Source: Actinomycetes bacterium
GTDB taxonomy: Bacteria; Actinomycetota; Thermoleophilia; Solirubrobacterales; Solirubrobacteraceae
Assembly (NCBI GenBank): GCA_023404805.1
Contig: JAEYAL010000262.1
Span: 1 to 19,122, forward strand
Length of the DNA stretch: 19,122 bases
Reading direction: 5' to 3'
Shown: one piece after another, positions 7,782 to 14,959 of the stretch
Layout: the number at the start of each line of letters is the position of its first letter
Numbering within the stretch: the first letter of the stretch is position 1
Position numbers and translations under genes: made by a program
Notes under the pieces: generated by a model
What the model was told of the DNA's origin: nothing
The model's database searches: none
The model's input: only the letters and a program-made list of their open reading frames with translations

Positions 7782-9445
7782 GCGCCGGCCCTCGCGCTCG
7801 TCTCCAGCGCCGCCGCCGCATCTTGGATCGCCACGGTCTCGCGGTCGCCTTGGACGGCGTAGGCGAGCGAGTCGACCAGCGCCTGCCATGAGGCCTCGAT
7901 GAGGTTCGGCGAGACGCCGATCGAGCCCCAGGTGTCGCGGCCATCCGAGGCGTCGACGAGCACTCTGATCCGCGAGCCGGTGCCCTTCTCGGAGTCGAGG
8001 ATGCGGACCTTGAAGCCGACGAGCTCGATGTCGGCCACGTGCGGGTGCACCTGGGCCACGGCCTCGCGGAGCGCCGCGTCGAGGGCGTTCACCGGGCCGT
8101 TGCCCTCGGCGGTGCGGATCACGCGCTGGCCATCGACGATCAGCTTGATCGTGGCCTCGGTCGCCAGGACGCCGTCGGCGCGGCGCTCGACGATCACCCG
8201 CCAGGACTCCAGCTCGCAGAGCGAGGTGTAGTTGCCGGTCTCGCGGCGCAGCAGCAGCTCGAACGACGCGTCGGCGGCCTCGTAGTGGAAGCCGTCGTGC
8301 TCGCGCTCTTTCACGCGCTCGATGACGCGCTCGGCGTCGCCGTCAGCGAGCGGGATGCCAGCCTCGTGCGCCTTTTCGATCACCGTGCCGCGGCCCGCGA
8401 GCTCGCTGATCACCAGCTCGCGGTGGTTGCCGACCAGCGACGGGTCGGCGTGTTCGAAGGTCGTGGCGTCAGTGCGGACGGCCGCGATGTGGAGTCCGCC
8501 CTTGTGCGCGAACGCGTTGCGGCCGACGAGCGGCTGGCTCGGATTCGGCGTGCGGTTGAGCAGCTCGTCGATCGCGTGGGCGGTCTGCGTGAGGCGCGTG
8601 AGGCGGCCGGGCGGCAGGGTCTTGATGCCGAGGTTGAGCTCGAGGGCGCCGATGATCGAGACGAGATTGGCGTTGCCGGTGCGCTCGCCGATGCCGTTCA
8701 TCGTGCCCTGCACCTGCGACGCGCCGACCTGCACGGCAGCGAGCGAGTTCGCCACGCCGCACTCCAGGTCGTTGTGGCAGTGCGCGGCGACGCGGACGCG
8801 GGAACCCAGCGCAGCGACCACGGCAGCGGTCGCCTCGGCCACCTGGTGCGGGAGCGACGATCCGTTCGTGTCGCAGAGCGCGACCGTCTCGGCGCCCGCG
8901 TCGACCGCTGCGGCCAGGCACTCCAGCGCGTAGGCGGCGTCGTCGCGGTAGGCGTCGAAGAAGTGCTCGGCGTCGTAGACCACGCGCTTGCCCTCGCCGC
9001 GCAGGAACGCGACGGACTCGCTGATGATCGCGAGGTTCTCGTCGCGGCCGACCTTCACCACCTTCTCCAGGTGCAGGCCCCAGGTCTTGCCGACGATCGT
9101 CGACACGGGCGCGAAGCATTCGACGAGCACTTGCAGCGCCGGGTCGTCGGCGGCGGCGACATCGCGGCGGCGCGTCATGCCGAACGCGGCGACCACGCTC
9201 GTCTCCAGCGGAGTGGACTCCAGCAGCGAGAAGAACTCGCGCTCCTTGGGATTCGACGCCGGGAACCCGGCCTCGATGATCGCCACGCCGAGCCGGTCGA
9301 GCTCGAGCGCGACGCGCAGCTTCTCCTGCGCGGTCAGCGAGAGCCCGAGGCCCTGCATGCCGTCGCGGAGCGAGGCGTCGTACAGCTCGACCTCCCGCGG
9401 GGCGGCGTCGGCGTTGGCGTGTGAGGAGGAGGCGGGCGTGGTCAT
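7778..9445 (-). CDS. cimA: (R)-citramalate synthase
   Basis: Condenses pyruvate with acetyl-CoA to citramalate, the entry to threonine-independent isoleucine synthesis. The 555-aa protein has a DRE-TIM metallolyase barrel (~18-290) with ELYDASLRDGMQG at 20-32 (metal-ligand Asp23, Arg27-Asp28), IIEAGFPASNPKEREFF at ~56-72, YDAEHFFDAY at ~157-166 and HCHND at 222-226 (metal-binding histidines). A LeuA-type allosteric dimer domain follows at ~400-545. YDAEHFFD and FAPVSTIVGKTWGLH separate CimA from ordinary LeuA; a canonical LeuA is also present in the window, supporting the CimA call. The usual TT of the DTTLRDG motif is AS here. The ATG start gives a ~18-aa extension before the barrel. No Shine-Dalgarno is obvious. 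A mini-ORF and hairpin lie in the 168 bp before it. Confidence 0.93.
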   Translation of the reverse strand: MTTPASSSHANADAAPREVELYDASLRDGMQGLGLSLTAQEKLRVALELDRLGVAIIEAGFPASNPKEREFFSLLESTPLETSVVAAFGMTRRRDVAAADDPALQVLVECFAPVSTIVGKTWGLHLEKVVKVGRDENLAIISESVAFLRGEGKRVVYDAEHFFDAYRDDAAYALECLAAAVDAGAETVALCDTNGSSLPHQVAEATAAVVAALGSRVRVAAHCHNDLECGVANSLAAVQVGASQVQGTMNGIGERTGNANLVSIIGALELNLGIKTLPPGRLTRLTQTAHAIDELLNRTPNPSQPLVGRNAFAHKGGLHIAAVRTDATTFEHADPSLVGNHRELVISELAGRGTVIEKAHEAGIPLADGDAERVIERVKEREHDGFHYEAADASFELLLRRETGNYTSLCELESWRVIVERRADGVLATEATIKLIVDGQRVIRTAEGNGPVNALDAALREAVAQVHPHVADIELVGFKVRILDSEKGTGSRIRVLVDASDGRDTWGSIGVSPNLIEASWQALVDSLAYAVQGDRETVAIQDAAAALETSARAGA

Positions 9446-9485
9446 CGGGTCATCCGGAGCAGGTACGGGCGGGCAAGTCGCGAGG

Positions 9486-9525
9486 AGGCGACGCTGCCCC
9501 GCACCTGGCGGAGACGGCGTCGCCT
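9486..9525 (-). promoter_or_regulatory. Stem-loop in the cimA leader
   Basis: Perfect 9-bp arms AGGCGACGC and GCGTCGCCT, with an inner CCGC/GCGG pair. In transcript order the structure starts at the stop codon of the candidate mini-ORF (9524-9586) and ends 40 nt before the cimA start. No U tract follows, so it is either a weak ilvE terminator or part of a cimA control element. Confidence 0.5.
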
Positions 9526-9586
9526 AGCGAATTCGCCGGCCGGCCCGGTAAGGCGCCCCCAGGCGGATGAACGGTGCGCGAAGCAT
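9524..9586 (-). CDS. Candidate 20-aa leader peptide upstream of cimA
   Basis: ATG-to-TAG mini-ORF translating to MLRAPFIRLGAPYRAGRRIR. It is rich in arginine (6 of 20) with isoleucine at positions 7 and 19. TAGTCT (minus strand, 9594-9599) lies exactly 7 nt before the ATG, the same spacing as in the leuA leader, so it may be a leaderless ORF with its own promoter. The stop overlaps the foot of a stem-loop. There is no run of isoleucine codons, and arginine may simply reflect high GC. Treat as a candidate. Confidence 0.35.
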   Translation of the reverse strand: MLRAPFIRLGAPYRAGRRIR

Positions 9587-9593
9587 CGGAGAC

Positions 9594-9599
9594 AGACTA
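9594..9599 (-). promoter_or_regulatory. Candidate -10 for an internal cimA promoter
   Basis: TAGTCT on the minus strand, 15-20 nt after the ilvE stop and 7 nt before the mini-ORF ATG. No -35 and no upstream TG are seen. Support comes only from its spacing, which matches the leuA leader. Confidence 0.3.
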
Positions 9600-9613
9600 G
9601 CCCGCGGCGGCGC

Positions 9614-10570
9614 TTATGCCGCCGGCGTCCCCGCCGGGACCTGGTCGAGCCAGTCGAGGTAGCGCTCGTCGCGGCCGTGCAGGGCGTCCTGGAAGATCGT
9701 CTGCACGGCGCGGGTGACCTCGCCGACCGTGCCGTCGCCGACCGCGATGTCGTCGATCTCGACGACCGGCACCAGCTCGGCGGCGGTGCCCGTCATGAAG
9801 ACCTCGTCAGCGAGGTAGGCCTCGGCGCGCGCGATGTCGCGCTCCACGAGCTCGTAGCCGGCGTCGTCGATGATCCGCATCACGGCGCTGCGCGTGATCC
9901 CGTCGAGGATGCCCGCGGTCTGCGGCGGCGTGTAGATCTTGCCGCCCTTGACCACGAACAGGTTCTCGCCGGAACCCTCGGAGAGGAAACCGCGCTCGTC
10001 GAGCAACAGCGCCTCCTCGTAGTAGTTGGTGCCGTCGGGCTTCTTGCGGCGCGACACCTCGTTCTTGGCCAGGACCGAGTTGAGGTAGTGGCCGGACGCC
10101 TTGGCGTGCGGGATCAGCGAGTGGTGGCTGGTGCGGCGCCAGGAAGAGACCTTGGCGCGGACGCCCTCACGCTGGCCGACCTCGCCAAGGAGCGAGTCCC
10201 ATTTCCACGAGGCGATGGCCACGCGCATCGGCGAACCCTGCGCGAAGAGGCCCATCTCCCCGTCGCCGCGGAACACGAGCGGGCGGATGTAGCACTCGCG
10301 CTGCTCGTTCTTGGCGATGAGCTCAAGCGTGGCCTGCCGGATCTCCTCGCGCGTGAACGGCACGTGGAGGTAGTAGAGCTTGGCGGAGGCGAAGAGGCGC
10401 TCGACGTGCTCGGGGTGGCGGAAGACCGCCGGGCCCTGGGTCGTGTCGTAGCAGCGGATCCCTTCGAACACGCCCGTGCCGTAGTGCAGGGCGTGCGTCA
10501 GGACATGGACCTGCGCGTCGTCCCACGCGACGAACTCACCATCGAGCCAGATGTAGGGCGCAGATTCCAC
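9614..10570 (-). CDS. ilvE: Branched-chain amino-acid aminotransferase
   Basis: PLP fold-type IV enzyme catalysing the last transamination to leucine, isoleucine and valine. It has 318 aa. HALHYGTGVFEGIRCY at ~26-41 is the family's N-terminal signature, PHAKASGHYLNS at ~154-165 holds the PLP lysine (Lys157), EALLLDERGFLSEGSGENLF at ~186-205 is the class IV motif, and GILDGITRSAV at ~220-230 and MTGTAAELVPV at ~259-269 follow. The frame is open 19 codons further upstream, but the GTG at 10568-10570 is chosen because a near-perfect Shine-Dalgarno AGGAGGAGA ends 4 nt before it and the family N-terminus follows at once. It lies 31 nt downstream of leuB, so the two are almost certainly co-transcribed. 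Confidence 0.95.
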   Translation of the reverse strand: MESAPYIWLDGEFVAWDDAQVHVLTHALHYGTGVFEGIRCYDTTQGPAVFRHPEHVERLFASAKLYYLHVPFTREEIRQATLELIAKNEQRECYIRPLVFRGDGEMGLFAQGSPMRVAIASWKWDSLLGEVGQREGVRAKVSSWRRTSHHSLIPHAKASGHYLNSVLAKNEVSRRKKPDGTNYYEEALLLDERGFLSEGSGENLFVVKGGKIYTPPQTAGILDGITRSAVMRIIDDAGYELVERDIARAEAYLADEVFMTGTAAELVPVVEIDDIAVGDGTVGEVTRAVQTIFQDALHGRDERYLDWLDQVPAGTPAA

Positions 10571-10601
10571 GGGTTCTCCTCCTAAGCCGCGAGACGACGC
10601 G

Positions 10602-11648
10602 TTACGCGTGCAGCCGCCCGCGGACATCGGCGACAGCCTCAGCCGTCGTCGCGGTGCCGCCGAGGTCTGCGGTGCGGAGACCAGCGGCGAGGGCAGCGTC
10701 GACGGCCGATTCTAGAGCGGCAGCCTCGACAGGTCGACCAAGTCCGTCGCGCAGCAGCATCGCGGCGGACAGGAACATCGCGAGCGGGTTCGCGATCCCC
10801 TGGCCGGCGATGTCCGGGGCGGAGCCGTGGACGGGCTCGAACAGGCCCGGATCGCCCGCGGCGCCGAGGGAGGCGCTGGGCAGCATGCCGATCGAGCCGG
10901 TGAGCATCGCGGCCTCGTCGGAGAGGATGTCGCCGAAGAGGTTCTCGGTGACGATCACGTCGAAGCTCGACGGGCGCGAGATCAGCTGCATCGCGCAGTT
11001 GTCGACGAGGACGTCTTCGAGCTCGACGCTCGGGAAGTCGGCGGCGACCTCGTGGACGACCTGGCGCCACTGCCGCGAGGTCTCCAGGACGTTGGCCTTG
11101 TCGACCGAGGCGAGCTTGCCCGAGCGGCGGGCGGCCAGCTCGAAGGCGACGCGGGCGATGCGCTCGACCTCCGCGGTCGTGTAGGCGCAGAGGTCGGACG
11201 CGCTGGTCTCGGTGCGGGTCTTCTCGCCGAAGTAGATGCCGCCGGTGAGCTCGCGGACCACGACGAGGTTCGTGCCTTCGATGACCTCTTCCTTGAGCGC
11301 CGACGCGCTGTAGAGCGCGGGCAGCGGGCGGACAGGGCGCAGGTTCGCGAAGAGGCCGAGCTCCTTGCGCAGGCCGAGCAGGCCCTGCTCGGGGCGGGGC
11401 GCGTTCGGATCGGTCGTATCCCACTTGGGGCCGCCGACCGCGGCCAGCAGGACGGCGTCGCTCCCCCGGCAGCCGGCGAGGGTCTCGTCGGTGAGGGCCG
11501 TGCCGTGCGCGTCGATGCTGGCGCCGCCGAAGACGTACTCCTCGAAAGCCACTTCGGAAGCACCCAGGAGTTCGGTCAGGAGCTCGACGGCCGGAGCCGC
11601 GATCTCGGGCCCGATTCCGTCGCCAGGCAGGACAGCGATCGTCGTCAT
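10602..11648 (-). CDS. leuB: 3-isopropylmalate dehydrogenase
   Basis: NAD-dependent oxidative decarboxylation of 3-isopropylmalate in leucine synthesis. It may also handle the 3-methylmalate of the citramalate route. It has 348 aa, the typical length. Visible are LPGDGIGPEI at 7-16, GGPKWD at 72-77, LRPVRPLP at ~103-110, ELTGGIYFGEKT at ~133-144, DKANVLETSRQWR at 183-195 (Lys185-region catalytic base) and the isocitrate/isopropylmalate dehydrogenase signature NLFGDILSDEAA at 236-247 with metal ligands Asp240 and Asp244. The ATG is fixed by the family N-terminus. There is no Shine-Dalgarno; instead an upstream frame ends in an ATGA overlap with this start, which suggests translational coupling to a leader ORF. 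A ~415-nt gap separates it from the methyltransferase gene. Confidence 0.97.
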   Translation of the reverse strand: MTTIAVLPGDGIGPEIAAPAVELLTELLGASEVAFEEYVFGGASIDAHGTALTDETLAGCRGSDAVLLAAVGGPKWDTTDPNAPRPEQGLLGLRKELGLFANLRPVRPLPALYSASALKEEVIEGTNLVVVRELTGGIYFGEKTRTETSASDLCAYTTAEVERIARVAFELAARRSGKLASVDKANVLETSRQWRQVVHEVAADFPSVELEDVLVDNCAMQLISRPSSFDVIVTENLFGDILSDEAAMLTGSIGMLPSASLGAAGDPGLFEPVHGSAPDIAGQGIANPLAMFLSAAMLLRDGLGRPVEAAALESAVDAALAAGLRTADLGGTATTAEAVADVRGRLHA

Positions 11649-11770
11649 AGGGAGCGCAGGCTATTGAAGCGGCGGTGCATCACGCGGGCTGCCTCACGGT
11701 CCGCACGGGGCCGGCCCGCGACAACGAGAAGTAGGGCTCCGCCCCACCCGCCTTGGCGGATGGGGCGCAA
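11645..11770 (-). CDS. Candidate leuB leader ORF with Leu-Leu-Leu-Val-Val run
   Basis: Open frame ending in TGA that overlaps the leuB ATG by 4 nt. It contains the codons CTA CTT CTC GTT GTC (11720-11734) encoding LLLVV. The coding genes around it mainly use CTC and CTG, so CTA/CTT are notable. The start is unclear: a TTG at 11768-11770 gives 41 aa, a GTG at 11870-11872 gives 75 aa, and in-frame GTG-ATG codons lie near the end. None has a convincing Shine-Dalgarno. The T-rich codons also sit just 3' of a strong hairpin and could be a terminator tail, so translation is not established. Confidence 0.35.
   Translation of the reverse strand: MRPIRQGGWGGALLLVVAGRPRADREAARVMHRRFNSLRSL
11741..11766 (-). 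terminator. Strong stem-loop in the leuB leader (possible attenuator or terminator)
   Basis: 11-bp stem GCCCCATCCGC / GCGGGTGGGGC with one G-U pair and a CAAG tetraloop. It can be extended by GGG/CCC on the outside. On the minus strand it is followed by the moderately T-rich CCCTACTTCTCGTTG. It lies ~95 nt before leuB, so it could attenuate leuB or end the upstream methyltransferase transcript. Confidence 0.5.
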
Positions 11771-12063
11771 CCCTGAGGGACATGGTTCGCTGCGTCCAGA
11801 GAGAAGAGGACGCGCTGTCGGGACCAGATTTGTGGACCGGACGCACGCGGGACAATCGTGCGACCGGTTCACGGGGCCGGGGATTCCCTAGGGGGTTTCC
11901 GGTTCCGGCGGGACACTCGGACTGTGTGCCAGTGGTCACCGACCTTAGGGGACAGTGCTCACAGATGGAACCCCGAAGACGCCTTATTGAGGGAGCGTCA
12001 TTAAGGGTTTACGAACTGTGTGGCCTATCACGCTGTTACGTAGTGCGCTCAATCCTGGCGGCG
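11771..12063 (-). other. Long non-coding leader upstream of leuB
   Basis: About 290 nt with no convincing gene. It holds an 11-bp stem with one mismatch at 11837-11867 (CCGGACGCACG / CGTGCGACCGG, 9-nt loop) and a CCCTAGGG palindrome. A possible promoter lies at its upstream end: -10 TGATAGGCC (minus strand, 12022-12030) with TTGAGC upstream at a spacing of 17-19 nt depending on how the -10 is framed. Composition is less GC-rich than the genes. No T-box conserved sequence and no tRNA fold was recognised. It would give leuB a ~370-nt 5' UTR. Confidence 0.4.
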
Positions 12064-12843
12064 TCAAGCGCCCGGCGCGCGCCAGCCCGCGACGACCGCG
12101 AAGCGCCACGACTTGAAGACGCACTCGACCGTGTCGTACCCAGCCGCGTGCAGCCACCGCAGCTGCGTCTCGAGGTCGACGTGCTGGTCGATGGACCACC
12201 GGATCCACGCCTGCTCTTCGGCTTCGGGGGTGAAGCCTCCGTTGCGCGCGTGCAGCAGCTCGCGCTCGAGGAAGTGGTCCTCGAGCCACTGCGCGGGCGC
12301 CTTGAGCTGCTCGGCGTTGACGAACACGCCGCCAGGCGCGAGCCGCTCGCGGGCTGCGGCGTACAGCTTCGCCTGGTCGGCGGGATCCAGGTGGTGGATC
12401 GCCAGGCCGGACGCGATCACGTCGAACGGGCCCTCGGGCAGGTCGCCGAGCAGGTCGCCCTCGACGAGGGTCAGGCGGCTGGCGATGTCCGCCATCCGGT
12501 CCTTGGCCTGGGCCAGCATGCCCGGCGCCTCGTCGAGCAGCGTGAATTCGGCGTCGGGGAGCGCGGCGGCCAGGACCGCGGTCAGCAGGCCGGTGCCCGC
12601 GCCGAGATCGAGGACGCGGATCGGGCCGCCGTCGGCGCGGCGGGTCCGGCGCGTGCCGTCCTGTTTGATCGAGGCGGCCTCAGCGGCCGCGTCGTAGTAG
12701 GCGTCGAACGGGCTGATCAGCAGCCTGCGCTCGGAGTCGTATTGGGTCGCCCACCGGTCAAACCAAGCGCCAGTGCTGGCGCTCTCAGGAGCACCGCCAC
12801 CGGCGCCCTTCGGTTGATCGTGGGCCCCGGTGGTGGTGTTCAT
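12064..12843 (-). CDS. Class I SAM-dependent methyltransferase
   Basis: 259-aa cytoplasmic protein with a Rossmann-type methyltransferase domain. Motif I is VLDLGAGTGLLT at 77-88, an acidic residue ends strand 2 in TLLDEAPGML (101-110), VEGDL at ~127-131 is motif II-like, and DVIASGLAIHHL at 141-152 is the motif IV region. The overall layout resembles CmoA/UbiE-like Methyltransf_25 proteins; the substrate cannot be inferred. The ATG is preferred to a TTG twelve codons upstream (12877-12879); only a weak GAGG lies before it. It sits between leuD and leuB on the same strand, with a hairpin on its leuD side and a long leader on its leuB side, so it may be transcribed separately from the leu genes. 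Confidence 0.88.
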   Translation of the reverse strand: MNTTTGAHDQPKGAGGGAPESASTGAWFDRWATQYDSERRLLISPFDAYYDAAAEAASIKQDGTRRTRRADGGPIRVLDLGAGTGLLTAVLAAALPDAEFTLLDEAPGMLAQAKDRMADIASRLTLVEGDLLGDLPEGPFDVIASGLAIHHLDPADQAKLYAAARERLAPGGVFVNAEQLKAPAQWLEDHFLERELLHARNGGFTPEAEEQAWIRWSIDQHVDLETQLRWLHAAGYDTVECVFKSWRFAVVAGWRAPGA

Positions 12844-12896
12844 GGCTCGTGCCTCGCTGGCCCGCCGCAGGCGAGCCAATGATTGTCAGTAGGGCG

Positions 12897-12916
12897 CCAG
12901 AGGCCTTTACCTCTGG
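12897..12916 (-). terminator. Hairpin after leuD (candidate leuCD terminator)
   Basis: Perfect 7-bp arms CCAGAGG/CCTCTGG around a 6-nt loop, extendable with a one-base bulge by GGC/GCC. It lies 8 nt downstream of the leuD stop. No U tract follows, so termination may be partial. A second imperfect hairpin (12844-12877, arms GGCTCG/CGAGCC) directly precedes the methyltransferase ATG. Confidence 0.5.
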
Positions 12917-12923
12917 GCCACCC

Positions 12924-13487
12924 TTAGATGAACTGCAGCGTGTTGGGGCCGGAGCGCTCGCGCTCCGCTTCGTACTTGGCGATCGCGTCTTCCTGCTGGA
13001 GGGTCAGCGCGATGTCGTCGAGGCCGTTGAGGAGGCGGTGCTTGATCTCCGCGTCGAACTCGAACGGGAACGTCTTGCCGCCCGCTCGGACCTCCTGCGC
13101 CTCAAGGTCGACCGTCGCCTCGGCCTGCGCCGCGATGAAGTCGACGTCGTCGGCCGGGAGCACCACCGGAAGGAGGCCGATCTTCGGCGAGTTGCCGCGG
13201 AAGATGTCCGCGAACGACTTGGCGATGATCACGCGAAAGCCGAAGTCCTCCAGCGCCCACGGCGCGTGCTCGCGGCTCGAGCCGCAGCCGAAGTTCACGC
13301 CGCTCACGAGGATCGGGTTCTTCGGGACGTTGAAGCCGGGCGTCTCCTTGATGTCGGCGAAGAGGTGCTCGCCGAAGCCGGAGCGCTCGATCTTCTTCAT
13401 GTAGCGCGCGGGGATGATCTGGTCGGTGTCGATGTCGTCGCGCATGAGCACGGAGACACCACCGCTGACGGTCTTGAACGGATCCAT
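12924..13487 (-). CDS. leuD: 3-isopropylmalate dehydratase, small subunit
   Basis: Swivel-domain subunit that completes isopropylmalate isomerase with LeuC. The same enzyme is expected to isomerise citramalate in the CimA route. The 187-aa length is normal. DDIDTDQIIPARYM at 17-30 and NFGCGSSREHAPWAL at ~65-79 are the hallmark motifs, and NSPKIGLLPV is at ~99-108. The start is firm: the Shine-Dalgarno AAGGAGAG overlaps the leuC stop and lies 7 nt before the ATG. It is 13 nt downstream of leuC, so the two subunits are translated from one message. Confidence 0.97.
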   Translation of the reverse strand: MDPFKTVSGGVSVLMRDDIDTDQIIPARYMKKIERSGFGEHLFADIKETPGFNVPKNPILVSGVNFGCGSSREHAPWALEDFGFRVIIAKSFADIFRGNSPKIGLLPVVLPADDVDFIAAQAEATVDLEAQEVRAGGKTFPFEFDAEIKHRLLNGLDDIALTLQQEDAIAKYEAERERSGPNTLQFI

Positions 13488-13493
13488 GACGGT

Positions 13494-13501
13494 GCTCTCC
13501 T
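13494..13501 (-). promoter_or_regulatory. Shine-Dalgarno of leuD overlapping the leuC stop
   Basis: The minus strand reads AAGGAGAG starting within the leuC TAA, 6-7 nt before the leuD ATG. One of the few strong ribosome-binding sites in the window; it fits stoichiometric coupling of the two isomerase subunits. Confidence 0.8.
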
Positions 13502-14874
13502 TAGTTCCAGGTGCGGATGTCGACGAAGTGGCCCTCGATGGCAGCTGCCGCGGCCATCTGGGGGCTCATGAGGTGCGAGCGGGCGCCCTTGCCCTGGCGG
13601 CCCTCGAAGTTGCGGTTCGAGGTCGACGCGACGCGCTCACCGGGAGCGGCGACGTCGGGGTTCATGCCCAGGCACATGGAGCAGCCTGCGCCGCGCCAGT
13701 CGAAGCCGGCCTCAGTGAAGATCTTGTCGAGACCCTCAGCTTCGGCGGCTTCCTTCACCTGGGCGCTGCCCGGGACGACCATGGCGATGACGCCATCGGC
13801 CACGCGGCGGCCCTTGATCGTCTCAGCGGCGACGCGCAGGTCGCCGATGCGCGAGTTCGTGCACGAGCCGATGAAGACGCGGTCGAGCTTGATCTCCTCC
13901 ATCGGGGTGCCCGGCTCGAGCGCCATGTACTGCAGCGCGCGCCGGTCCTGGTCGGACTGCGGCTCCGGCACGGTGGCCGACACGCCGACGACCTGGCCCG
14001 GGGTCGTGCCCCAGGTGACCATCGGCGAGATGGCGTCGACGTCGACCGTGACCTCGGTGTCGAAGGCCGCGCCCTCGTCGGTCTTCAGCGCCTTCCACTT
14101 CTCGACCTCGGCGTCCCATTCGGCGCCCTGCGGCGAACCCGGGCGGCCCTTGAGGTACTCGAAGGTGGTCTCGTCGGGGGCGATCATGCCCGCCCGGCCG
14201 CCGCCCTCGATGGTCATGTTGCAGATGGTCATGCGGCCCTCCATGGAGAGCGACTCGATGACCGGGCCAGCGAACTCGATGACGTAGCCGTTGCCGCCGG
14301 AGACGCCGATCTGGCCGATCGTCGCCAGGATCAGGTCCTTGGCGGTGACGCCCGGGCCCATCTCGCCGACGTAGTTGATCCGCATCGTCTTGGGCTTCTT
14401 CTGGACGAGGCACTGCGTCGCCATCACGTGCTCGACCTCGGACGTGCCGATGCCGAAGGCCAGCGCGCCGAAAGCGCCGTGCGTGGCCGTGTGCGAGTCG
14501 CCGCAGACGATCGTCATGCCCGGCTGGGTGATGCCCAGCTCAGGTCCGATCACGTGCACGATGCCCTGGAGGTCGGAGCCGATCGAGTGGCACGGGACCC
14601 CGAACTCCTTGGAATTGCTCTCAAGCGCCTCGACCTGCTTGCGCGACAGCTGGTCGCGGATCTGGTCGGCGCGCGAGGAGCCGTCGGTCGGCACGTTGTG
14701 GTCGGCGGTCGCGAAGGTGCGGTCCGGGCGGCGGACCTTGCGGCCGGCGGTGCGCAGGCCCTCGTAGGCCTGCGGGCTCGTGACCTCGTGGACCAGGTGC
14801 AGGTCGATGTAGATGAGCTGATCGGCGACCTCGTGGGCCGCCCAGATCTTCTCGAACAGTGTGCTGGGAGTCAT
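13501..14874 (-). CDS. leuC: 3-isopropylmalate dehydratase, large subunit
   Basis: Aconitase-superfamily catalytic subunit carrying a [4Fe-4S] cluster; it isomerises 2- to 3-isopropylmalate. From the ATG before TPSTLFEKIWAAHEV it has 457 aa, close to the bacterial norm. The frame is open ~93 codons further upstream into the regulator gene, but that part has no family similarity. Cluster cysteines are Cys338 in FIGSCTNSRIGD and Cys398/Cys401 in GAGCSMCLGMNPD. Also visible are LHLVHEVTSPQA at 25-36, IVCGDSHTATHGAFGALAFGIG (122-143) and ATSNRNFEGRQG-type residues near 417-428. Only a weak GAGA precedes the start. It lies 85 nt downstream of the XRE-cupin regulator in the same orientation. Confidence 0.97.
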   Translation of the reverse strand: MTPSTLFEKIWAAHEVADQLIYIDLHLVHEVTSPQAYEGLRTAGRKVRRPDRTFATADHNVPTDGSSRADQIRDQLSRKQVEALESNSKEFGVPCHSIGSDLQGIVHVIGPELGITQPGMTIVCGDSHTATHGAFGALAFGIGTSEVEHVMATQCLVQKKPKTMRINYVGEMGPGVTAKDLILATIGQIGVSGGNGYVIEFAGPVIESLSMEGRMTICNMTIEGGGRAGMIAPDETTFEYLKGRPGSPQGAEWDAEVEKWKALKTDEGAAFDTEVTVDVDAISPMVTWGTTPGQVVGVSATVPEPQSDQDRRALQYMALEPGTPMEEIKLDRVFIGSCTNSRIGDLRVAAETIKGRRVADGVIAMVVPGSAQVKEAAEAEGLDKIFTEAGFDWRGAGCSMCLGMNPDVAAPGERVASTSNRNFEGRQGKGARSHLMSPQMAAAAAIEGHFVDIRTWN

Positions 14875-14899
14875 TCGTCTCGGGGTGTTGGGTGAAGGC

Positions 14900-14924
14900 G
14901 CCGCCCGCGCGGGAGCGGGGCGGC
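14900..14924 (-). promoter_or_regulatory. GC-rich hairpin upstream of leuC
   Basis: 7-bp arms GCCGCCC/GGGCGGC in the 85-nt gap between the regulator stop and the leuC start, together with a GGCCCGGGCC palindrome at 14941-14950. It could be a partial terminator of the regulator gene or part of the leuC leader. Confidence 0.35.
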
Positions 14925-14959
14925 TCGGAAGTCGTTGGAAGGCCCGGGCCTGCGGAGGG

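Noticed and set aside
8039..9424. 461-aa plus-strand open frame antisense to cimA
   Set aside because: Same GC-driven shadow effect. The conserved active-site motifs are on the minus strand.
11649..12063. T-box riboswitch or tRNA in the leuB leader
   Set aside because: The T-box antiterminator consensus (AGGGTGGNACCGCG) was not found, and a GGTTC at 11865-11869 has no surrounding cloverleaf.
13414..14895. 493-aa plus-strand open frame antisense to leuC
   Set aside because: Shadow of leuC; low-complexity composition and no start signals.
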